This document shows positions 51,100 to 58,912 of a stretch of DNA of 64,000 nt, one piece after another. The DNA lies in the NCBI RefSeq assembly GCF_007858535.1, contig NZ_CP040174.1, forward strand, positions 1,612,001 through 1,676,000. Direction: 5' to 3'. Within the stretch, counting starts at the first letter, position 1, and the number at the start of each line of letters is the position of its first letter. The DNA is from Arthrobacter sp. UKPF54-2. GTDB taxonomy: Bacteria; Actinomycetota; Actinomycetes; Actinomycetales; Micrococcaceae. Under the pieces are notes generated by a model. The model made no database searches and had not been told where the DNA came from. It saw nothing but the letters and a program-made list of their open reading frames with translations. The position numbers and the translations under genes were made by a program.

Positions 51100-52788
51100 A
51101 TGGAGCACACTGACCAGCAGCCCTGGGTAAAGAACTACCAGCCGGGCGTCCCGGCCGAGATCGAACTGCCCACGGAGTCGCTGGTGGCCATGCTGGAGCG
51201 GTCCGTGGCCGAGGCCGGCAGCGCGCCCGCCCTGGAGTTCTTCGGCCGCCGGACCAGCTATGCGGAGCTCGGCGAGCAGGTGGACCGGGCCGCCGAGGGC
51301 CTGCGCCGGCTCGGGGTCCGGGCCGGGGACCGGGTGGCCCTGATCCTGCCCAACTGCCCGCAGCACGTCGTCGCCTTCTACGCGGTGCTACGCCTGGGTG
51401 CCGTCGTCGTCGAGCACAACCCGCTATACACCTCCCGCGAGCTGCGCCACCAGTTCGAGGACCACCAGGCCCGCGTTGTGATCGCCTGGGACAAGGCCGC
51501 GGCCGCCATCCGCGAGTTCCCGTCCGACGTCGAGATCGACCACGTGGTCTCGGTCAACCTGCTGGAGGCCCTCCCCGCAGCTAAGCGGCTCGCCCTGTCC
51601 CTGCCGATCGGGAAGCTGCGCGAGACCCGGGCGTCGCTCACGGCCCCCGCGCCGGGCACGATGCCCTGGAAGGAACTCCTGGGCCACGGCCGGATCGACC
51701 CGGCACACCCCCGCCCGGCGGTAACCGACCTCGCCGCGATCCAGTACACCTCCGGCACCACCGGCCGGCCCAAGGGCGCGATGCTCACGCACTTCAACCT
51801 CTACGCCAACGCCCTGCAGGGTGAGGCCTGGATGGCCGGCGCCGAATACCGCAAGGAAATCTTCTACGCGATCCTGCCGATGTTCCACGCCTTCGGCATG
51901 ACGCTCTACCTGACCTACGGCATCCGCAAGCAGGGCCTGCTGGTCCTCTTCCCCAAGTTCGACCCGGACCTGATCCTGGCCGCCATGAAGAAATCGCCCG
52001 CCACCGTCTACTGCGCGGTCCCGCCGATCTACGAGCGCACCGCCATGGCCGCCAAGGAAAAAGGCGTCTCGCTGCGGTCCTGCAAGTACTGCATCTCCGG
52101 CGCCATGAACCTGCCCGACCACGTGGTGGAGCTCTGGGAGTCCGTTTCCGGCGGCCTGCTGGTGGAGGGCTACGGCATGACGGAGTCCTCCCCGGTGGCG
52201 CTCGGCAACCCCTTCCACCCCACCCGCCGCACCGGCACCATCGGGGTGCCGTTCCCGTCCACCCTGATGAAAGTGGTCGACGTCGACGACGCCACCGTGG
52301 AGGTCCCGCAGGGCCAGCCCGGCGAGCTGCTGATCAAGGGCCCGCAGGTCTTCCAGGGCTACTGGAACAACCCGGAGGAAACCGCGAAAACCCTCACCGC
52401 CGACGGCTGGCTGCGCACCGGCGACGTGGTCACTGTGGACCAGGACGGCTTCACCACAGTGGTGGACCGGGCCAAGGAACTGATCATCACCGGCGGCTTC
52501 AACGTCTCGCCCACCGAGGTGGAGTCCGTGCTGCGCCTGCACCCGGACGTCCGGGACGCCGCCGTCATCGGCAAACCGCTGGAACGCGGCGGCGAGCTGG
52601 TGGTGGCCGCCGTCGAACTGGAGCCTGGCACCGAACTGGACGAAGAAGCCCTGCGCACGTACTGCCGCGAGCACCTCGCCGGCTACAAGGTCCCGCGCCG
52701 GATTGTTCCCGTCCCGGACCTGCCCCGCTCCATGCTCGGAAAGATCCTCCGGAAGCAGGTCCGCGAACAGGTCCTGCCGGGGTTGTAG
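51100..52788 (+). CDS. Long-chain fatty acid-CoA ligase
   Basis: A 562-residue acyl-adenylate-forming ligase: Walker-like YTSGTTGRPKGAMLTHFNL near residue 219, GYGMTESSPVALGNP, GYWNNPEETAKTL, TGDVVTVDQDGF, VVDRAKELIITGGFNVSPTEVE, and the late lysine in SMLGKILRKQVRE. It activates medium or long-chain fatty acids for beta-oxidation. ATG 51100 (MEHTDQ) is chosen as the start of homology. The MBL-fold gene follows 2 bp later, so the two are co-transcribed. Confidence 0.9.
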   Translation: MEHTDQQPWVKNYQPGVPAEIELPTESLVAMLERSVAEAGSAPALEFFGRRTSYAELGEQVDRAAEGLRRLGVRAGDRVALILPNCPQHVVAFYAVLRLGAVVVEHNPLYTSRELRHQFEDHQARVVIAWDKAAAAIREFPSDVEIDHVVSVNLLEALPAAKRLALSLPIGKLRETRASLTAPAPGTMPWKELLGHGRIDPAHPRPAVTDLAAIQYTSGTTGRPKGAMLTHFNLYANALQGEAWMAGAEYRKEIFYAILPMFHAFGMTLYLTYGIRKQGLLVLFPKFDPDLILAAMKKSPATVYCAVPPIYERTAMAAKEKGVSLRSCKYCISGAMNLPDHVVELWESVSGGLLVEGYGMTESSPVALGNPFHPTRRTGTIGVPFPSTLMKVVDVDDATVEVPQGQPGELLIKGPQVFQGYWNNPEETAKTLTADGWLRTGDVVTVDQDGFTTVVDRAKELIITGGFNVSPTEVESVLRLHPDVRDAAVIGKPLERGGELVVAAVELEPGTELDEEALRTYCREHLAGYKVPRRIVPVPDLPRSMLGKILRKQVREQVLPGL

Positions 52789-52790
52789 CC

Positions 52791-53669
52791 ATGGGTGCGC
52801 CCGCAGCGATCGACTTCACCTCCGGCGTCCCCCGGCCGGGTGACCTCACCGTTTCCTGGATCCACGGCTCGGAGTCCGCCAAGCACAACACGGACCCGGA
52901 CATCCAGGTCCACGCCTACAACGAGCACACCTTCGTGCTCCGCCAGAACATGGCGGTCAACTACGAGGCGCCGTTCATGTTCCTGCTGTTCGGCAATGCC
53001 CGGGCCGTGCTGATCGACACCGGGGCCACCGCCGCAGCCGAGTTCTTCCCGCTCCGCCGCATCGTCGACGGGCTGGTGAAGGCGTGGCTCGCCGCCCATC
53101 CCAGGGAGGGCTACGGGCTGTTGGTGCTCCACACCCACCCGCACGGTGACCACATTGCGGGCGATGCCCAGTTTGCAGGCCGCCCCGACACCCTGGTGGT
53201 GGACGCGGAGCAGGGCGGCGCCTGGGAGTTTTTCGGGTTCACCGACGACGACGGCCCGCCGGCCCGGATCGACCTGGGCGGCCGGGAACTGCAGTGCTGG
53301 CCCAGCCCGGGACACCACAGCGCCGCCGTCACCTTCTACGACCGGTACACCGGGTTCCTGCTGACCGGCGACACCGTCTACCCCGGCAGGCTCTACATCC
53401 AGGACTGGGCCGCCTTTGTCCGCACCATCGACACGCTGGTGCGCTTCTGCGCGGAAAACCCGGTCAGCCACGTGCTGGGCTGCCACATCGAGATGGCGGG
53501 GAAGCCCGGCGTCGACTACCCGGTATACACCACCTACCAGCCGGACGAGGCGCCCCTGCAGCTCAGCGTGGACGACCTCGTCGAGCTCCGCCGGGCCATC
53601 GACGTGGTGGACGGACGCCCCGGACGGCACGTCTTTCCCCGCTTTGTGCTCTGCCTCGACGGGGACTGA
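52791..53669 (+). CDS. Metallo-beta-lactamase-fold hydrolase
   Basis: A 292-residue MBL-fold protein. The zinc motif is HTHPHGDHIAG (HxHxDH form), with further ligands in SPGHHSAAV, LTGDTVY and the late His in LGCHIEMAG. ATG two bases after the ligase stop indicates coupling. MBL proteins near acyl-CoA ligases may act as thioesterases, but the substrate is not defined here. PGRLYIQDWAAFVRTIDTL is typical of a group widespread in actinobacteria. Confidence 0.87.
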   Translation: MGAPAAIDFTSGVPRPGDLTVSWIHGSESAKHNTDPDIQVHAYNEHTFVLRQNMAVNYEAPFMFLLFGNARAVLIDTGATAAAEFFPLRRIVDGLVKAWLAAHPREGYGLLVLHTHPHGDHIAGDAQFAGRPDTLVVDAEQGGAWEFFGFTDDDGPPARIDLGGRELQCWPSPGHHSAAVTFYDRYTGFLLTGDTVYPGRLYIQDWAAFVRTIDTLVRFCAENPVSHVLGCHIEMAGKPGVDYPVYTTYQPDEAPLQLSVDDLVELRRAIDVVDGRPGRHVFPRFVLCLDGD

Positions 53670-53784
53670 ATAGCCCCGGGTCCGCGGCGCACGGGCCTTT
53701 CGGCCCCGGCCGGTTGTTGCGCATACTGGAAGGCAAACCCGGGATTCCGGGACAGGTTCCGGCAGGCGGGAAGGACGGTGGCCC

Positions 53785-54380
53785 ATGGGCAGCGGGGGAG
53801 GCTCGGCGTTCCGGCGCCGGGTGGAACGGGCGGCAGAGCTGCGCTCCATCCGGGCCAGCGGCAGCACGGTCCAGGAGAACGACGAGCTCAGCGTGGCCGA
53901 GGAGGAACTCCGGCAGAAGCGGGCCGCGGTGGACGACGCCGCCAAGGCCGACTACCTGATCCGCGACGCCATGGCGCAGGGGAAGTTCGACAACCTCAAG
54001 TACGCCGGCAAACCCATTCCCGGCCTCGGCGAGGTATACGACCCGGACTGGTGGGTCAAGGGGCTGCTCCAGCGCGAGAACATCACGGGGCTGGGCCCCA
54101 CGGCCATCCTGCTCCGCACCGAGGACGCCGGACTCGATGCACGCCTCGACGAGCAGTTCTCCGAGAAGCAGGTGCGGGACATCCTGACCGACTTCAACGC
54201 CCGCGTGATCGACGCCCGGCGCCAGCTCCAGGGCGGACCCCCGGTGGTCACGAGGACCCGCGACGTCGACGCCGAACTCGTGCGGTGGCGCGAAGCCGGG
54301 CTGCCACGGCGGCAGCGGCCGCCGCGCCCGCACCGGAACCGAAGCAGCCCTGGTGGCGGCGAACCTGGAACCGCGGCTAG
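53785..54380 (+). CDS. DUF1992 (DnaJ-C28-like) protein, frameshifted near the C-terminus
   Basis: A DUF1992 domain protein: LIRDAMAQGKFDNLKYAGKPIPGL, DPDWWVKGLLQRENI, LGPTAILLR, and NARVIDARRQL. The starting frame (ATG 53785) is in phase through RDVDAELVRWREAG. The expected basic Trp ending (PAPEPKQPWWRRTWNRG) is in another frame, ending at a stop at 54378-54380. One missing C within GCCGGGC near 54294-54300 would join the two. Left unrepaired, the frame runs on into unrelated sequence overlapping arfB. A recent frameshift or a sequencing error. Function of the family is unknown. Confidence 0.7.
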
Positions 54381-54434
54381 GCACGCCGCGGTTCGGCACG
54401 CGGCGGCTGGGTGCGCCTACCGCCCGGAGCATCC

Positions 54435-54497
54435 GGCCGGGATAATTCCGCCCGGATCATTCGGCCGGGATAATTCCGCCCGGATCATTCGGCCGGG
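54435..54497. repeat. 28-bp tandem repeat, two full copies plus partial
   Basis: A 28-bp unit (54435-54462) beginning GGCCGGGATAATTCC and ending GGATCATTC is repeated exactly at 54463-54490, with GGCCGGG of a third at 54491-54497. It sits between the converging DUF1992 and arfB genes, the last bases entering arfB. TAATTCC/ATCATTC words make it stand out against the GC-rich background. Confidence 0.85.
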
Positions 54498-54907
54498 GGC
54501 CGCCGTCGCTGCTGCTTCGTCGCTGCCCGCTGTTCCTTCGCTGCGAGCCGCCGGCGGTTCGATGCGCGGGTGGGCTTGGTGGCCCGCCGGCGTGCTGCGT
54601 CGGGAGCGAGGGCCCCTGCGACCAGGGCGGAGAGCTTGGCCAGGGCAATCTCGCGGTTGCGCAGCTGGGAACGCCGCTCGGAGGCGGACACGGTGATGAC
54701 GCCGTCGATGAGGCGTTGTCCCAGGCGCGAGGTCAGCCGCAGCCGCTGGCCGTCCGAGAGCGCCGCGGACCCGGCCACATTCCAGGAGAGCTCGACCCGG
54801 CTGTCCGAGGTGTTGACGTGCTGGCCGCCCGGCCCGGAGGACCGCGAGAACCGCCAGCCGAGTTCCGACGCAGGGATCGTGAGAGCGGGTGACACCTCCA
54901 GGTCCAT
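54485..54907 (-). CDS. arfB: Alternative ribosome-rescue hydrolase ArfB (YaeJ)
   Basis: A 140-residue peptidyl-tRNA hydrolase that frees ribosomes stalled on non-stop mRNAs. The class-I release-factor core is SRSSGPGGQHVNTSDSRVEL with GGQ at 27-29, followed by LRLTSRLGQRLIDGVITVSASERRSQLRNREIALAKL. The C-terminal tail (about 105-140) is very rich in Arg, Lys and Gln, as needed to probe the empty mRNA channel. Length matches ArfB rather than prfA/prfB. Its 3' end touches the 28-bp repeats. Confidence 0.92.
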   Translation of the reverse strand: MDLEVSPALTIPASELGWRFSRSSGPGGQHVNTSDSRVELSWNVAGSAALSDGQRLRLTSRLGQRLIDGVITVSASERRSQLRNREIALAKLSALVAGALAPDAARRRATKPTRASNRRRLAAKEQRAATKQQRRRPPAE

Positions 54908-55087
54908 GCCACTAGCGTCGCACGTTAGCGGCGCGAGTGTGCAGCGCGGGGACCGGGCGGACGCCGGACCTTTTCATGAGTCAGCGCGGACTGTGGCCCC
55001 GCGGGAGCAAGCGGCGTAGCCTGCGCTTATACGCACCTATCGCGCACTGCACGACTCGCGCAGTTGCGCGCCGGCACGAAGCGGGCG

Positions 55088-55861
55088 ATGCCCATGCAGC
55101 AGTTCAGGTCAGAGGAAAGTCCGGGTGCCCGGCCGGCTGGACCGGCACGGCCAGCACCGCCCCGTGCGCCATTGCGGCTGGCCGCCACGCTCGCCTTTGC
55201 CGGCGTCGTCGTCTCCTTGCTGGCCGGGCTGTTCCACGCCGATTCCGCCAATGCGAACGACCACGCGGCGACGTTCGCGGAGTACGCACGCAGCGGCATC
55301 TGGACGGCCGTCCACCTGGGCCAGTTCGCAGGGATGGGGTTGCTGGTCGCGGGGCTGCTGGTCCTGATCGTGGTCCTGAAACCGCCGGACGGTGCCCTCG
55401 CCTGGACGGCCCGGTCCGCCGCGGTCGCGGCGGTGGCAGCGCTGGTTTTGTACGCGGCGCTCCAGGCCGTGGACGGGGTTGCCCTCAAACACGCCGTGGA
55501 CGCCTGGGCTGCCGCCGCGGAGCCGGAGAAGGCCGGCCGGTTTGCGACAGCCGAGGGCATCCGCTGGCTGGAGTGGGGGATGCGCAGCTACCAGAGCTTT
55601 GTCCTGGGCGCGGCCCTGGTCCTCACCGGCGCCGTGATCGCCGGCACCGGCCGGGTCTCCCGGCCGCCCGGGTACCTGATGGTGCTCTCCGGGCTGGCCT
55701 ACCTTGCCCAGGGCTGGATCATCGGCGCCGTGGGCTTCTCTTCGGCGAATGCCATCCCCACGCTGGCGGGTATTGTCCTGGTCCTGGTGTGGTCCGTGTG
55801 GCTGCTGGCCGTTGCCTGGTCGGGGAAAAGCCGTGCTCCCGCGGGGGAGCGGGAGGCATAG
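55088..55861 (+). CDS. DUF4386-like multi-pass membrane protein
   Basis: A 257-residue membrane protein with about six helices after a Pro-rich N-terminus. Hydrophobic blocks include AATLAFAGVVVSLLAGLFHA, LGQFAGMGLLVAGLLVLIVVL, and ALVLTGAVIAGTG. HLGQF and the WGMRSYQSFVLG loop fit the DUF4386 group. No enzymatic motif. The start is uncertain (ATG 55088 or 55094, weak ribosome sites). Confidence 0.65.
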   Translation: MPMQQFRSEESPGARPAGPARPAPPRAPLRLAATLAFAGVVVSLLAGLFHADSANANDHAATFAEYARSGIWTAVHLGQFAGMGLLVAGLLVLIVVLKPPDGALAWTARSAAVAAVAALVLYAALQAVDGVALKHAVDAWAAAAEPEKAGRFATAEGIRWLEWGMRSYQSFVLGAALVLTGAVIAGTGRVSRPPGYLMVLSGLAYLAQGWIIGAVGFSSANAIPTLAGIVLVLVWSVWLLAVAWSGKSRAPAGEREA

Positions 55862-55893
55862 GGACGGCGGCGGGCGCCGCCGCCGCCGTCGTG
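55862..55893. terminator. GC-rich hairpin between convergent genes
   Basis: A strong GC-rich inverted repeat (GACGGCGGCGG with CCGCCGCCG-CCGTC) in the 39-bp gap between the DUF4386-like and F420-reductase-like genes. No T tract on the plus strand. Probably acts as a shared 3' structure. Confidence 0.5.
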
Positions 55894-55900
55894 AAGCACC

Positions 55901-56551
55901 CTAGTGGGCGCGGACGGTGCGGGGTGCCTTGGCCAGGTTGTCCCGGAGTTCGGCGGCGTTTTGGCGGACCACGTACGCCGGGCGGTCCCGTTCCACGCGC
56001 CAGCTTTCGGACAGCGGGCCGATGTTGACGGTGTCGAAGCCGAACTCATCGTAGAGCCGGGTCACGAGCTCGGCGGCTTCCGGAAAGTCGCTCGCGGTGG
56101 CCAGCGCACGCCGGTTCTCCGTGCCGTCGGGGGTGCCGTCGGTGGTGATCTGGGCGGCCATGATGTGGTTGAACCCCTTGGCCACCTTGGAGGCGGGCAG
56201 GTGCTCCTGCAGCAGTCCCGACGTCGTGGCCTCGCCGTTGTCCAGGGCGGGGAACCGGCCGTCGCGCTCCCAGTAGTAGTTGTTTGTATCGATCACGATC
56301 TTGCCCGCCAGCGGCTCGGCCGGGATGTCCTTGATGTTCTTCAGCGGGACGGTCACGACGGCGAAATCGCCGGCCGCGGCGGCCTCCGCCGCGGTGGCTG
56401 CCCGGGCCCGCGGCCCCAGTTCGGCGACGAGTTCCGTTAGGGTTTCCGGGCCCCGGGAGTTGCTGATCACGACGTCGTAGCCGAGCTGCACGGCCTTCCG
56501 TGCGACCTGGCTGCCAATGTGTCCTGCCCCGATGATTCCGATTGTTGTCAT
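55901..56551 (-). CDS. NADPH-dependent F420 reductase-like oxidoreductase
   Basis: A 216-residue Rossmann protein: TTIGIIGAGHIGSQVARKAVQLGYDVVISNSRGPETL, VVTVPLKNIKDIP, IVIDTNNYY, GLLQEHLPASKVAKGFNHI. It matches the NADP oxidoreductase, coenzyme F420-dependent (NPD/FNO-like) family, which in actinobacteria includes many NADPH-only relatives. Substrate or F420 use is not provable from sequence. Monocistronic. Confidence 0.82.
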   Translation of the reverse strand: MTTIGIIGAGHIGSQVARKAVQLGYDVVISNSRGPETLTELVAELGPRARAATAAEAAAAGDFAVVTVPLKNIKDIPAEPLAGKIVIDTNNYYWERDGRFPALDNGEATTSGLLQEHLPASKVAKGFNHIMAAQITTDGTPDGTENRRALATASDFPEAAELVTRLYDEFGFDTVNIGPLSESWRVERDRPAYVVRQNAAELRDNLAKAPRTVRAH

Positions 56552-56621
56552 ATCCGGGCCAACGGCATCCTGGGCGCGGATATTTCACGGGCCGCCAAGC
56601 GGGCCCGGCCCAAGCCCGTGC

Positions 56622-56939
56622 TCAGGGCCGAAGCCAGCCCTGCTCGAAGTCCGGATGGTCGAAATAGGGCAGCGCCAGGGCCTGCAGCGAACGCTCCATC
56701 CAGTCCAGCGACCGCGGCGCCCAGTGGGCCTCCTGGAGCGGATCGCTGACCATCGCGGCCAGCGCCGACTGCCGTGCCGCCTCGACGACGCCGATCAGCC
56801 GCCGTTTCGCCTCGCATTCGAGCAGCAGGCGCTGTTCATACCATTCGCCGGACTTGGAGACGGTCCGGTCGCTGAGCAGGGTCCGGGCCGCGGCCTCGTC
56901 CTCGGAAATGCGCTCGGACAGAAACTCGACAATGTCCAC
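56622..56939 (-). CDS. DUF6221 family protein
   Basis: About 105 residues starting VDIVEFLSERISEDEAAARTLL and ending LQALALPYFDHPDFEQGWLRP, with ECEAKRRLIGVVEAAR in the middle. This is the DUF6221 pattern, frequent in actinobacteria and their phages, of unknown function. The GTG at 56939 matches family N-termini (MDIVEFL); an in-frame start at 56963 is possible. It lies 34 bp after the antiporter gene on the same strand. Confidence 0.75.
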   Translation of the reverse strand: MDIVEFLSERISEDEAAARTLLSDRTVSKSGEWYEQRLLLECEAKRRLIGVVEAARQSALAAMVSDPLQEAHWAPRSLDWMERSLQALALPYFDHPDFEQGWLRP

Positions 56940-56973
56940 AAACCGAGGGTACGCGCGGCGCACCTACTTGGCA

Positions 56974-58848
56974 TCACCCCAGCAGGTCGTCCTGGTAGCA
57001 CCAGCGCCAGTCCTCGCCCGGCTCGATGCTGCGCATCACCGGGTGGCCGGTGGCCTCGAAGTGCCGGGAGGCGTGCGTTCCGGGGGAGGAATCGCAGCAG
57101 CCCACGGTTCCGCACGCCAGGCACATCCGCAGGTGCACCGGCGTCGTGCCCTCGCGGCGGCAGTCCGCGCAGAAAGGGTCGGGCGGCACGTCCGGGTCCG
57201 GCGCGGCCTCGAGGTGTCCGCAGACCCCGCCGGGCCGCGCGATCCCTTCCCCGCCGCCCTCGCCGGCGGTGTCCAGCTCATCGAGGGCGACGTCCAGCAT
57301 GGATTCCTCCACATCCAGCCGGTCGAGGACTTCGCTCAGGACCTCGTGGGCGTACTCGCCGCCACGGCGCAGCTCCAGCACCTTGGCCCGTTCCGCGTCC
57401 AGCATGGCCAGCCGTAGCTGGGCATAGCGCTGGCTGGGGGTCGCGGCTTCCGCCGTCGGCCGGCCGAGCCGTTCCCAGGCCGCCAGCCCGCGCTCCTGGG
57501 TGCGGCGCTTGAGCATGGCCACGACCTCCGGCGGATCGTTGTCCGTGCGCAGTTCCTGCAGCCGCGCCACCCCGGCCGCGGTGGCCAGCTGCATCAGCGA
57601 CGCCTGGTTCAGGGCGTCCTCGCGCTGGTCCGGGCCCTGCACCCGGAGCAGGCGCACCAGCGCCGGCAGGGTGAAGCCCTGCAGCGTCAGCGTCCCGCCA
57701 ACCACCACCAGCGCGGCCAGGACCAGCACCTGCCGGTGTTCCAGGTCCGCGGGCAGCACCAGCACCGCAGCCAGCGTCACCACCCCGCGCATCCCCGCCC
57801 AGGACACAATCGCGGCGAACTGCCACGGCGGTGCCGGGTCCTTGCGCCGGATGGACGGGATCAGCCGGGGCAGGTACGTCGCCGGGAACACCCACACCGG
57901 CCGGAGCAGCAGCACTGCCAGCAGGATCACCGCGCAGCCGGCCCAGATCCGCCCGGCGCCCAGCGAGTCGTCCTGAACGCCCTCGATGATGGTGCTGACC
58001 TGCAGCCCGATCAGCAGGAACACGGAGTTTTCGAGCAGGAACTGCACGGTGTTCCAGTTGCTGCGCTGGCTCAGCCGGGCGGCCCCGTTGGGCATTGACG
58101 GCGCCTTGGTGCCCATCACCAGCCCGGCGACGACGACGGCGAGGACCCCGGAGGCGTGGATCGCCTCGGCGGGGAGGTAGGCGACGAACGGGGCCATCAA
58201 CGACGTCGAGGTGTTGATGGCGACGTTCCGGATCCGCTTGCGGAGCTCGGTCAGGACGTAGGCGGCAGCCAGGCCCACCACCAGCCCGCCTCCGGCCGCG
58301 AGCACGAAACCGCCCGCGATCCCGGCCGCGGACACGGTCCCGGCGATCGCCGCGATGGCGGCGCGCAGGCAGACCAGCGCGGTGGCATCGTTGACCAGTG
58401 ATTCACCTTCGAGGATGGTGACGATCCGGCGGGGCATGCCCACCTTGCGGGCGATGGCAGTCGCGGCCACGGCGTCCGGCGGCGCCACCACGGCACCCAA
58501 GGCGATCGCCGCGGCCAGCGGAATTTCCGGGAACAGCCACCAGACCACAAAGCCGACGGCCAGGGTTCCGAAGATGACGTAGCCCACCGAGAGCAGCCCG
58601 ATGGCGCGGCGGTTGGAGCCGAAGTCGAAGAGCGAGGTCCGCAGCGCCGCGGCGTAGAGCAGCGGCGGCAACAGTCCGACCAGGACCAGCTCCGGGTTCA
58701 GCTCGATCGGCGGGACAAAGGGGAGGAAGGAACCCGCCACGCCTGCCAGCACCAGCAGCAGGGGGACGGAGACATTGAGCTTGCGGCCCAGTGCGCTGCC
58801 GGCGCAGACCACGGCCACGAGCACCAGGAGTCCGAGGGCGAGTTCCAT
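56974..58848 (-). CDS. CPA1 Na+/H+ antiporter fused to a UBP-type zinc finger
   Basis: A 624-residue protein. The first 400 residues form a CPA1 cation:proton antiporter with about 12 helices (LLPPLLYAAALRTSLFDFGSNRRAIGLLSVGYV, VVAPPDAVAATAIARKVGMPRRIVTILEGESLVNDATALV). A cytoplasmic helical region (about 410-545) follows. The last 80 residues are a UBP zinc finger: VCGHLEAAP, CADCRREG, CLACGTVGCCDSS, HASRHFEATGHPV, GEDWRWCYQDD. In eukaryotes this finger binds the ubiquitin C-terminus; in bacteria its partner is unknown. Confidence 0.9.
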   Translation of the reverse strand: MELALGLLVLVAVVCAGSALGRKLNVSVPLLLVLAGVAGSFLPFVPPIELNPELVLVGLLPPLLYAAALRTSLFDFGSNRRAIGLLSVGYVIFGTLAVGFVVWWLFPEIPLAAAIALGAVVAPPDAVAATAIARKVGMPRRIVTILEGESLVNDATALVCLRAAIAAIAGTVSAAGIAGGFVLAAGGGLVVGLAAAYVLTELRKRIRNVAINTSTSLMAPFVAYLPAEAIHASGVLAVVVAGLVMGTKAPSMPNGAARLSQRSNWNTVQFLLENSVFLLIGLQVSTIIEGVQDDSLGAGRIWAGCAVILLAVLLLRPVWVFPATYLPRLIPSIRRKDPAPPWQFAAIVSWAGMRGVVTLAAVLVLPADLEHRQVLVLAALVVVGGTLTLQGFTLPALVRLLRVQGPDQREDALNQASLMQLATAAGVARLQELRTDNDPPEVVAMLKRRTQERGLAAWERLGRPTAEAATPSQRYAQLRLAMLDAERAKVLELRRGGEYAHEVLSEVLDRLDVEESMLDVALDELDTAGEGGGEGIARPGGVCGHLEAAPDPDVPPDPFCADCRREGTTPVHLRMCLACGTVGCCDSSPGTHASRHFEATGHPVMRSIEPGEDWRWCYQDDLLG

Positions 58849-58912
58849 GAGGCCATTCTGTCAGGCTGGTCTTTCGGCGGATGCCGAGGGGTTCCCGGCC
58901 CGCCCCGCAGCG

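Noticed and set aside
54435..54497. CRISPR array
   Set aside because: The repeats are directly abutting with no spacers, only two full copies, and there are no cas genes.
54381..54696. Continuation of the DUF1992 reading frame to 303 codons
   Set aside because: Residues after the frameshift point are Arg/Ala/Gly filler lying antisense to arfB; the real tail is in the neighbouring frame.
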